Shown one piece after another: positions 1 to 6,146 of a DNA stretch of 6,948 bases (its first letter is position 1; every line of letters starts with the position of its first letter). Location: contig USNX01000065.1 in assembly GCA_900556205.1 (NCBI GenBank), positions 1 to 6,948 on the forward strand, given 5' to 3'. The notes below the pieces were generated by a model that was given only the letters and a program-made list of their open reading frames with translations, had not been told where the DNA came from and did not search any database. The translations under genes and the position numbers were made by a program. The DNA comes from an uncultured Collinsella sp. GTDB taxonomy: Bacteria; Actinomycetota; Coriobacteriia; Coriobacteriales; Coriobacteriaceae.

Positions 1-1571
1 AGCGCCTCGTTCTCGGGGTCGGCAAACGCCGTGGCCTCATCGAGCACCACGATAGGCGCGTCTTTAAGGATCGCGCGGGCGAGTGCCACGCGCTGGACCT
101 CGCCGCCCGAAAGATATGCTCCGCCGGCGCCGAGCATGGTGTTGATGCCCTGTGGGAGCTTGGCCACAATGTCGTCGCACTGAGCTGCGGAGAGGGCCGC
201 ACGTACTTCGTCATCAGTGGCCGTGGGCTTGGAGGCGCGCACGTTATCGGCAAGTGTTTGCCGGAACAGCTGGTTGGTCTGGAACACGAAGGCGACCTGG
301 TCCATAAGCTCGTGTGGATCCATATCGCGAACGTCCACACCGCCTACGAGCACGCGACCCGAGGAAACATCCCAAAAACGCGGGATCAGGCTTGCGCAGG
401 TTGACTTACCGCCGCCCGAAGGACCCACCAGGGCGAGGGTGCTCCCCGCGGAAACGCTAAAACTCACATGGTTGACGGCAGGCGCTTCGGCGCCCTCATA
501 GGTAAAGCTCACATCCTCAAATCGCACGTCGTTGCCGACAGGGTGCTTGGGTTGGGCGGGCACGGAGAGCTGCTTGGAATCCATGACGCTTCGGATGCGA
601 GCCAGCGAATCGGCACTCATCTGAGAGGCCTCACCCACAAACATGAGCTTGGTCATGGCCGTCGGCACCACGGCCGAAAATATCGCGTAAAACGTGAAGT
701 TGGCCATAAAATGCGCGAAGTCCGTCTCGCCCGGCGCCAACAGCAACGCCACGGGCAACAGGAATGCCACAAGACCATTGAGCGCGGTAAGATTGAGTAC
801 CTGCGGACCTCGGCAGAACGTGCCCGCATAGTTTTGTGCCATGTCGGCGTATTCGGCGATCGCATCGTGGAAAGCCTTAAAGGAGTAGACCGTCTGCTGA
901 AACACCTTGACCACGGGGATGCCGCGTACGTATTCGGTGCCGGTCTTGTTCATCTTGACCAGCGCTCCCATGTAGGCCTTCATGAACTCGGCGCCTTTGC
1001 CGCTCATCATGGTGGCCATGGCGCCAAGCGAAACGACGACCGAGATAAGGCATGCCACCCCCAAACGCCAATCGAGGGCGAAAAGCAGCACGAGCAGGCC
1101 TGCGACCATGGCGGTGGCGCCGGCGATATCGGGCAGCATGTGCGCGAGCAGGGTCTCGGTGGAGGCGGCGCATCCGTCTACAATACGGCGCAGCTCACCG
1201 GTGGAGTGCGTGTCAAAGTAGCCAAGCGGCAGCTTAAGCAGGTGCTCGCTCGTAGTCTTGCGGATATTGGACGCGCAGCGAAACGCAGACAGGTGCGTGC
1301 ACATGAGCCCCACGAAATAAACTACGATGCTTGCCAGGGCAAAACCCACGGCCCACCAGCCATACATCGCGATATCGGTGGCTTCGCTCCAGTTAGGTGC
1401 CACAGCGATAAGGTCTCGCGCGACAAACCAGATGCACACGTACGGGCCAAAGCTCAGCAGCTGCGAGAGCGCCGAGAGAGCCATGCCCAAATACGTTAGG
1501 AATTTACGGTCGCCGGCATATGCAAGCAGCTCGCCGATACCGCCGCCTTCCCTTTTTGATCCCTTTGCCAT
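1..1571 (-). CDS. ABC transporter half-transporter, fused permease and ATPase (3' end cut off by window)
   Basis: An inner-membrane transporter of the type I exporter fold: a membrane domain followed by a nucleotide-binding domain, one half of a dimer. Reading from the ATG at 1571, 523 residues are visible. Hydrophobic stretches lie near residues 26-50, 68-95, 148-188, 262-279 and 287-312. The ATPase domain has Walker A GPSGGGKST (383-391), Q-loop Gln431, signature LSGGE (487-491) and Walker B IVVLDE (507-512, Glu512 catalytic). The D-loop region reads ATAFADPE rather than the commoner SALD. The H-loop and roughly the last 50-70 residues lie outside the window. A GAAGGG ribosome site (1578-1583) sits six bases before the ATG. 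The divergent AraC-type regulator suggests co-regulation, as with ybtA and ybtPQ, and a second half-transporter may follow beyond the edge. Family assignment is firm. Siderophore, peptide or drug substrate cannot be told from the sequence. Confidence 0.93.
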   Translation of the reverse strand, partial: MAKGSKREGGGIGELLAYAGDRKFLTYLGMALSALSQLLSFGPYVCIWFVARDLIAVAPNWSEATDIAMYGWWAVGFALASIVVYFVGLMCTHLSAFRCASNIRKTTSEHLLKLPLGYFDTHSTGELRRIVDGCAASTETLLAHMLPDIAGATAMVAGLLVLLFALDWRLGVACLISVVVSLGAMATMMSGKGAEFMKAYMGALVKMNKTGTEYVRGIPVVKVFQQTVYSFKAFHDAIAEYADMAQNYAGTFCRGPQVLNLTALNGLVAFLLPVALLLAPGETDFAHFMANFTFYAIFSAVVPTAMTKLMFVGEASQMSADSLARIRSVMDSKQLSVPAQPKHPVGNDVRFEDVSFTYEGAEAPAVNHVSFSVSAGSTLALVGPSGGGKSTCASLIPRFWDVSSGRVLVGGVDVRDMDPHELMDQVAFVFQTNQLFRQTLADNVRASKPTATDDEVRAALSAAQCDDIVAKLPQGINTMLGAGGAYLSGGEVQRVALARAILKDAPIVVLDEATAFADPENEA

Positions 1572-1590
1572 GAGGTTCCCTTCTGACGGC

Positions 1591-1619
1591 TTGAGAGTTA
1601 ACCTCAATCAACTTATCAT
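1591..1619 (+). promoter_or_regulatory. Predicted sigma-70-type promoter of the AraC-family gene
   Basis: The -35 box TTGAGA (1591-1596) and -10 box TATCAT (1614-1619) each match the consensus at five of six bases and are separated by 17 bases. Transcription would begin near 1626, leaving a leader of about 60 bases before the regulator's start. No equally good promoter was found for the opposite-strand ABC gene in the same 114-base gap, so that gene may depend on an activator. Confidence 0.6.
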
Positions 1620-1623
1620 TGAT
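1591..1623. promoter_or_regulatory. Two adjacent small dyads overlapping the promoter (possible operator)
   Basis: TTGAG-N7-CTCAA (1591-1607) covers the -35 box. ATCAA-N7-TTGAT (1607-1623) covers the -10 box. They share base 1607, so their centres are 16 bases apart. A further arm pair, TGAGGTT (1571-1577) and AACCTCA (1600-1606), links the ABC start codon to the first dyad. Placement over the promoter fits autoregulation by the adjacent AraC-type protein or control by another regulator. That is inference: short dyads in AT-rich gaps also arise by chance. Confidence 0.35.
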
Positions 1624-1685
1624 ATGTTAGCCAAGGCACACAATCGAGCCAGGCGTGGACGTTTCCGCAAAGGAAGGGGACGCTT

Positions 1686-2690
1686 TTGAAAATGCATCGG
1701 GCCGCGACCGACATAACCGAGCTCTATGCACCACAGTTTGAGCAGTTTGGCTTGAAGCTTTCCGGCAAGGGCGCTGTCTTTACCGGCGAGGTGGCAAACG
1801 ACCGGGCGCACGGACGCGCATGGATCATGCCCCTCTCCCCCACATGCATCGTCATGGAGCATTTCATAACCCCGACGCGCAACATGTACCTAGCCGAATA
1901 CACGCCCGAGCCATACGCCTGCGTGAGCGAGGTCAGCGCGCCCACACTTACATGCATGCCCGAGGCTGGCATAACGCCCGCAAACCTCAAGCCATTGCAT
2001 GGACCGTGGCCAAACAATGCCGTTTGCAGCTTTATCCAAGATAGCTGTGGCGAGGAATTAAGCCCGCTGTTTGCGGGGGAGCTTTATCACTCGCGCTCGG
2101 TGCTCTTTTTGCCTGGATATTTTGACGAACTGGAGCACCGCTATCCCACCGAGTTCGCGGGAATCTTTGAGGCGTTTGCCGAGCCATGGCACGAGGAAGC
2201 GACGTCTGCCATCTATCACACGCTGCGCCGGATTAACGAGGACCGTGCCCAAACCGTAGGCGGACACGTCTATATGCAGGGCATCGTGGAGACCATGGTC
2301 GCGGAGCTCGCCTGTTCGCGCGCGGCCCACAAGCAGGCGCGGCAGGCGGCAGACACACGCGTCAGCATAACCATGGCCGAAGAAGCAACGGCAATGATTG
2401 AGCGCACGCTCGACAAAGGCAGACATGTGGGTATCAACGAGGTGGCCGAGAGGCTCTACACAAGCCGCTCCAAACTATGCGCCACCTTTAAGGCCCAAAC
2501 CGGCGAGTCCCTGGGCGCCTACATTCGCAGACGCCGTATGGAGCGAGCGCAGGACCTTTTGGCAGATAGCGCGCTCACGATAGCGCAGGTGGCAGAGCGT
2601 CTAGGCTACCCTCAGCAGGCCGCCTTCGCCCAAGCCTTCAAGCAATACACCGGCATGACACCCACGGCTTGGCGAAGCAAGCATCGCTAA
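1686..2690 (+). CDS. AraC/XylS-family transcriptional regulator
   Basis: A DNA-binding regulator of 334 residues. The C-terminal third is a typical AraC double helix-turn-helix. The first helix-turn-helix lies around 250-269 (INEVAERLYTSRSKL) and the second around 298-320 (TIAQVAERLGYPQQAAFAQAF), followed by the family's closing GMTPTAWR (323-330). The first ~220 residues form an effector-binding region that I do not recognise. It has five cysteines (54, 79, 90, 114, 121), which might bind a metal or sense redox state. The start is uncertain: TTG at 1686 lies six bases after the ribosome site AGGAAGGGG (1671-1679), whereas the in-frame ATG at 1692 lies twelve after it. The TTG spacing is better. 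The gene is divergent from the ABC half-transporter gene and convergent with the ATPase gene, and it has its own promoter. Its likely target is the ABC gene, by analogy with ybtA. The family call is firm; ligand and target are inferred. Confidence 0.93.
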   Translation: MKMHRAATDITELYAPQFEQFGLKLSGKGAVFTGEVANDRAHGRAWIMPLSPTCIVMEHFITPTRNMYLAEYTPEPYACVSEVSAPTLTCMPEAGITPANLKPLHGPWPNNAVCSFIQDSCGEELSPLFAGELYHSRSVLFLPGYFDELEHRYPTEFAGIFEAFAEPWHEEATSAIYHTLRRINEDRAQTVGGHVYMQGIVETMVAELACSRAAHKQARQAADTRVSITMAEEATAMIERTLDKGRHVGINEVAERLYTSRSKLCATFKAQTGESLGAYIRRRRMERAQDLLADSALTIAQVAERLGYPQQAAFAQAFKQYTGMTPTAWRSKHR

Positions 2691-2754
2691 GGCCCAAGCT
2701 CCCTGGCCGTAACGGAGCGATTAATTAGCCGCCGCCCGTCAGCTCACCCAGGAT

Positions 2755-4119
2755 CTAAACGTCAAGATGCGCACAATCAAGCGCCTTTTTGATAAGAGGG
2801 ACAGATCGATCAGCCAAATACAACGGAATGTTGAGCACCCCGTCGTCGAGCTTTAGGTTCTTAAGTGAGTAGCGGACCCTCAATGGAGTCGTCTCCGCAT
2901 GCTTGTCGGCATAGTACTTAAGGCTCTTGGAATGAACGACCTCTCCCGATTTGACCTCGACGGGAACGATTTCGTTTCCGACTTGAATCAAAAAATCGAC
3001 TTCGTGCTTCGGCTTCTCGTTTGTCCAATAACGCGGAGCAGCATCTAACTGTGAAAGTAATGCCTGAAGCACATAGTTCTCGGCGAACGAACCTTTGAAC
3101 TCCGAAAATAGCGCATCCGAGATGGCAAAAGCGGACGCATCCAGCCTTGCCATGCGGCGCAGCAAGCCGACATCAAGACAGTAGACTTTAAATGCCTTGA
3201 GGTCATCGTACGCAGAGAGCGGCACACCACCGGCAGCATTAAGGCGAACCGCCGTGATGAGCCCAGCATCGGCAAGCCATTCCAGAGCATCCTCGTATTC
3301 TCGAGCACGAGCCCCCTCGCGCACCGCACCCCAAACGAACTTTTTGTTCTCGCGCGCCAACTGAGCTGGAATCGAGTTCCATATTTGCGAAAGCTTGGCG
3401 AACTGCGCACGGCCACCATGCTTGGCAAAATCGCGCTCGTAGGAATCCAAGAGATCAGACAACACCTTATCGACCTGAACGATATCGCCCGTCTCCACCC
3501 ACCGGCCAAGAGCCTCTGGCATGCCGCCGCATGCAAAATAACGACGAAGATGCTCGACGAGACGGACATGGAAGAAATCGGGCACTGTCTCGATCTGATC
3601 CAGGCCGCCAAGGTATTCGTCGTAGTTTGCAGCGCCCTCGGCTTTCAGAAACTCGGAAAAGCTCATGGGGCGCATCTCCATGAACTCGACCTTTCCCACC
3701 GGAAAAGCGCTGGTCTCACGGGACAAGCGAACGCCCAACAAAGACCCTGCGCATGCGACGTGATACTCGGGGGCCTCGTCACAGAAGTATTTAAGGGCGC
3801 CGACTGCAGAAGGACAATCCTGGATCTCATCAATAATAAGCAGCGTTTCGCCGGGATCGATAGGCTGTCCAAGTGCCAGGGAAAGATTTGAGATGATCCG
3901 TCGAGGATCGCGCGTACCTTCGAAAAACTGAGCGTACTCGCTCTGTACCCCAGGTGACGGCTCCTCGAGCGTCAGATACACAAAATTGAGGTACGAGGTT
4001 CGGCCGAACTCCTTAAGCGCCCACGTCTTTCCAACCTGGCGCGCCCCCTTAAGGATAAGCGGCTTACGATATTCTGACGCTTTCCAAGCGTTAAGCTTGG
4101 CAATGATATCTCGCTGCAT
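2755..4119 (-). CDS. ATP-binding protein, AAA_14 / DUF4143 family
   Basis: A 454-residue soluble protein of normal length for this widespread family, whose cellular role is unsettled. The N-terminal AAA+ module has Walker A GARQVGKT (25-32), Walker B LLIIDEIQ (93-100) and the family's AGSLLGV segment (124-130). The C-terminal DUF4143 part ends in a pattern like the PD-(D/E)XK nuclease fold: Glu347, then EVDFLI with Asp375, then PVEVKSG with Glu388 and Lys390. The key residues of both modules look intact, so it is probably not a decayed copy. The ATG at 4119 has a strong GGGAGG ribosome site (4127-4132) seven bases away. The gene stands alone, convergent with the AraC-type gene and separated from gatB by terminator-like structures, so it is probably transcribed by itself from the structured leader at 4139-4213. 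Spot counts suggest lower GC (27/60 at 2761-2820 versus 40/60 in gatB at 4861-4920), hinting at acquisition. No antitoxin, transposase or other partner is adjacent. Confidence 0.92.
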   Translation of the reverse strand: MQRDIIAKLNAWKASEYRKPLILKGARQVGKTWALKEFGRTSYLNFVYLTLEEPSPGVQSEYAQFFEGTRDPRRIISNLSLALGQPIDPGETLLIIDEIQDCPSAVGALKYFCDEAPEYHVACAGSLLGVRLSRETSAFPVGKVEFMEMRPMSFSEFLKAEGAANYDEYLGGLDQIETVPDFFHVRLVEHLRRYFACGGMPEALGRWVETGDIVQVDKVLSDLLDSYERDFAKHGGRAQFAKLSQIWNSIPAQLARENKKFVWGAVREGARAREYEDALEWLADAGLITAVRLNAAGGVPLSAYDDLKAFKVYCLDVGLLRRMARLDASAFAISDALFSEFKGSFAENYVLQALLSQLDAAPRYWTNEKPKHEVDFLIQVGNEIVPVEVKSGEVVHSKSLKYYADKHAETTPLRVRYSLKNLKLDDGVLNIPLYLADRSVPLIKKALDCAHLDV

Positions 4120-4151
4120 GACCGAACCTCCCGCAAAGAAACTTCCGTAAA

Positions 4152-4167
4152 CGTGATATTTCCCACA
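4152..4167. promoter_or_regulatory. CRP/FNR-like site, copy A
   Basis: CGTGATATTTCCCACA matches the TGTGA-N6-TCACA pattern at eight of ten fixed positions. It lies in the ATPase-proximal arm of the 75-base dyad. Together with copy B, 33 bases away (about three helical turns), it forms a near-direct repeat. Assignment to the CRP/FNR family is by pattern only; no such regulator is in the window. Confidence 0.35.
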
Positions 4168-4184
4168 TTTTACCCTAGGTAAAA

Positions 4185-4200
4185 CGTGACATTTATCACA
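4185..4200. promoter_or_regulatory. CRP/FNR-like site, copy B
   Basis: CGTGACATTTATCACA matches TGTGA-N6-TCACA at nine of ten fixed positions, and its GTGA/TCAC half-sites are perfect. It occupies the distal arm of the 75-base dyad upstream of the ATPase gene. A lone TCACA half-site also occurs further out at 4238-4242. The binding protein is unknown. Confidence 0.4.
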
Positions 4201-4245
4201 TTTACGGAAGTTTTAAGCTCATTTCGCCACACTTTCATCACATTG

Positions 4246-4274
4246 AAAAGGCGGAGGCGCATTTTGCGCCTCCG
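4246..4274 (-). terminator. Rho-independent terminator of the gatA-gatB transcript
   Basis: A perfect 10-bp GC-rich stem (4252-4261 with 4265-4274, CGGAGGCGCA/TGCGCCTCCG) closes a 3-base loop. On the minus strand it is followed by CC and four T residues (4246-4249). There is no T-run on the plus-strand side, so it works in the gatB direction. It lies about 195 bases past the gatB stop and before the ATPase gene's leader, separating the two transcription units. The T-run is short, so its strength is uncertain. Confidence 0.65.
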
Positions 4275-4324
4275 TCACCATCTTTCCTATCAGCCCGCCT
4301 GACCCGAACGGCCGAGTCGTCACA

Positions 4325-4465
4325 GAACCCGGGAGCCCCGGCAGGGCGGGTGCTTCCTCAAAATGAGTTCCGCACGCAAAGAAGGCCACTTAATGTGGCC
4401 TTCGTCTTGCGCAGGACTGTTCGAAATTTTGAGGAAACACCCACCCTGCCGGGGCTCCCGGGTTC
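4325..4465 (-). repeat. 141-base nested hairpin element immediately after gatB
   Basis: Arms of 40 bases (4325-4364 and 4426-4465) are complementary at 38 of 40 positions and enclose 61 bases that contain a second stem-loop. On the minus strand, the sense of gatB, the two exceptions become U-G wobbles, so all 40 pairs can form. On the plus strand they would be C-A mismatches. The element starts four bases after the gatB stop codon. No target-site duplication is visible at its edges, and it has no coding content. It could be a 3'-UTR RNA structure, a processing or stability element, an unusually long terminator, or a palindromic MITE-like repeat. The structure itself is plain in the sequence; its role is open. 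Confidence 0.8.
4381..4403. terminator. Inner stem-loop of the gatB-distal hairpin, terminator-like
   Basis: A perfect 9-bp stem (GAAGGCCAC at 4381-4389 with GTGGCCTTC at 4395-4403) encloses a 5-base loop. On the minus strand it is followed by only a short TTT. It could be a weak terminator or simply the tip of the larger hairpin. The flanks pair partly as well (CGCAA at 4375-4379 with TTGCG at 4407-4411), which extends the stalk. Confidence 0.5.
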
Positions 4466-4469
4466 CCGC

Positions 4470-6146
4470 TTACGAGAGCGACGTTCTCAGCAACTCGTTG
4501 AAGAGCTTCGGGTTGCCCTTGCCGCGGCTCGCCTTCATGCACTGGCCCACCAAAAAGCCGATGACCTTCTGGTTGCCGTCACGATACTGCTGCGCCTGAT
4601 CGGCACAGTTTGCCAGCACCTCGTCCACGATCGGCTGCAGCGCGCCGGCATCGCTTACCTGACGCATACCGCGCTCGTCGACGATCTTGTTGGGATCGTC
4701 GCCGGTCTGAGCCATGGCCTCAAAGACCTCGTGTGCCTGGTTGGAGCTGATGGCATCGGTCGCCAGCAGCTTGGCAAGGGCTGCCACCTGAGCCGGCGCG
4801 ATGCCGGACTCGGCGAGCGACACGCCCGCGCCCTTAAGGTAGGCGATCATCTCGTTCACCAGCAAGTTTGCGACCGTCTGGGCCTCCTTGCCAGCCATGC
4901 CGGCAGCGGCGGCCTCAAAGAACTCGGCAAACTCGGGGTCGCCGGCAATCTGCTCGGCGTCGGCCGCCTTGATGCCAAAGTCGGCCTCAAAACGGACGCG
5001 CTTGGCATCGGGCAGCTCAGGGATCTCGCCACGGCAGCGGTCGATGAACTCGTCGTCCAGATCGAACGGCGCCAGATCGGGATCGGGGAACAGACGATAG
5101 TCGTCGGCCGTCTCCTTAACGCGCATGACCACGGTGCGCTTGCGGCTGGGCTCCCAGTGGCGGGTCTCCTGGTAGATGATGCCGCCCTCCTCGAGCACCT
5201 CGGCCTGACGGCAGATCTCGTAGGCAAGGCCGTCGTGCAGGCTCTTGAACGAGTTGAGGTTCTTGAGCTCGGTCTTGGTGCCCAGCTTGGTCTCGCCGCG
5301 GCGACGCAGCGACACGTTGCCGTCGCAGCGCATGGAACCCTTCTCCATGGAGCAATCGGAAATGCCCAGCGTCACAAAGATGCGACGGAGCTTTTCCATA
5401 AACAGGCGCGCTTCCTCGGGCGTGCGCAGATCGGGCTCAGTCACGAGCTCAATCAAAGGCGTGCCGCAGCGGTTGTAGTCGACGAGCGACTCGGCCGCGG
5501 CGGTAATGCGGCCCTCGGCGCCGCCCACGTGCACCATCTTGGCGGCGTCCTCCTCCATATGGATGCGCAGGATGCGAATGGGCACCGTGTAGGAACCGTC
5601 CTCGCGGCGCTCGGGCATCTGCAGGTTGGACGCATCATAGCTGGCCAGGTGGCCGGCACGCTGATTGCCCTCGCGCATGGTCGACGTCATGGATGTGGAC
5701 AGGCCCTCGGCGTTGGCCGAGGCGCTCGCCAGGCTCTGGGCCTCGGCCTCACCAAACGCGCAGTCGGGGCGCTCGGCGGCACCGCGACCGGTCACGTCCA
5801 GGTCCAGGTGGCCGTACATGGCAAAGGCGACCGGACCCTGCGTGGTCTGGAAGTTCTTGGCCATATCGGGATAGAAGTAGTGCTTGCGGTAGAACATCGA
5901 GTGGCGCTGGATTTCGCAGTTGGTGGCGAGACCCGCCTTGACGATGCTCTCGATGGCGCGCTTGTTGGGCACCGGCAGGGCGCCGGGCAGGCCCAGGCAC
6001 ACCGGGCACACGTTGGCGTTGGGCTCGTCATCGTGGCTGAGCTTGCAGTTGCAGAACATCTTGGTATCGAGTGCGGTGAGCTCGGTATGGATCTCCAGGC
6101 CGATCACGGCCTCCCAATCCTGCAGGACCTCGGAAAGCTCCTTCAT
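4470..6146 (-). CDS. gatB: Asp-tRNA(Asn)/Glu-tRNA(Gln) amidotransferase subunit B
   Basis: GatB is the tRNA-binding kinase-like subunit of cytoplasmic GatCAB. It activates the misacylated Glu or Asp on tRNA with ATP so that ammonia from GatA can convert it to Gln or Asn. Visible hallmarks are VIGLEIHTEL (14-23), a CxC/CxxC zinc-type set (Cys32, 34, 47, 50), HYFYPDMAKNFQ (89-100), HMEED (196-200) and VDYNRCGTPLIE (222-233). A C-terminal YqeY-like tail ends normally at FNELLRTSLS. At 558 residues it is longer than the usual 475-505, because about 64 extra Ala/Ser-rich residues lie between GHLDLDV and the strand before HMEED. Its ATG shares one base with the gatA stop (TAATG), and GGGAGG ends nine bases upstream, so translational coupling with gatA is likely. 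Identification is very secure. Confidence 0.98.
   Translation of the reverse strand: MKELSEVLQDWEAVIGLEIHTELTALDTKMFCNCKLSHDDEPNANVCPVCLGLPGALPVPNKRAIESIVKAGLATNCEIQRHSMFYRKHYFYPDMAKNFQTTQGPVAFAMYGHLDLDVTGRGAAERPDCAFGEAEAQSLASASANAEGLSTSMTSTMREGNQRAGHLASYDASNLQMPERREDGSYTVPIRILRIHMEEDAAKMVHVGGAEGRITAAAESLVDYNRCGTPLIELVTEPDLRTPEEARLFMEKLRRIFVTLGISDCSMEKGSMRCDGNVSLRRRGETKLGTKTELKNLNSFKSLHDGLAYEICRQAEVLEEGGIIYQETRHWEPSRKRTVVMRVKETADDYRLFPDPDLAPFDLDDEFIDRCRGEIPELPDAKRVRFEADFGIKAADAEQIAGDPEFAEFFEAAAAGMAGKEAQTVANLLVNEMIAYLKGAGVSLAESGIAPAQVAALAKLLATDAISSNQAHEVFEAMAQTGDDPNKIVDERGMRQVSDAGALQPIVDEVLANCADQAQQYRDGNQKVIGFLVGQCMKASRGKGNPKLFNELLRTSLS

Larger units (their letters stand above)
4139..4213. repeat. 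75-base imperfect dyad in the leader of the ATPase gene
   Basis: The stretch is an inverted repeat centred on T4176, with 37-base arms pairing at 30 positions. The outer 13 bases (4139-4151 and 4201-4213, AAACTTCCGTAAA) are perfect. The inner part TTTTACC-CTA-GGTAAAA is also perfect apart from its 3-base centre. It starts 20 bases upstream of the ATPase start codon, just beyond the ribosome site. A possible minus-strand -10 box, TAAAAT, lies at 4167-4172 without a good -35 box. It is most likely an operator/promoter region for the ATPase gene, or an mRNA leader hairpin if transcription starts above it. Confidence 0.75.

Noticed and set aside
468..1499. A 343-codon open frame on the plus strand
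   Set aside because: It is antisense to the ABC transporter, whose Walker and signature motifs are intact. The His/Arg-rich product is typical of a shadow frame.
2691..2754. Possible bidirectional terminator between the two convergent genes
   Set aside because: Only a 5-bp stem (GCTCC 2698-2702 with GGAGC 2714-2718) and no T-run were found, too weak to call.
3045..3611. A 188-codon minus-strand frame inside the ATPase gene
   Set aside because: It is a shifted-frame shadow of the DUF4143 protein with no motifs. The real frame is continuous through it, so there is no frameshift.
4214..4324. tRNA or a small gene in the gap between the ATPase gene and gatB
   Set aside because: No cloverleaf, no T-arm motif and no small frame with a ribosome site. 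Apart from the terminator at 4246-4274, nothing supports a gene here.
4325..4465. A classical insertion sequence or MITE with target-site duplication
   Set aside because: The flanking bases (TCACA on the left, CCGCT on the right) are not repeated, and there is no transposase. A MITE-like origin remains possible but is not shown.
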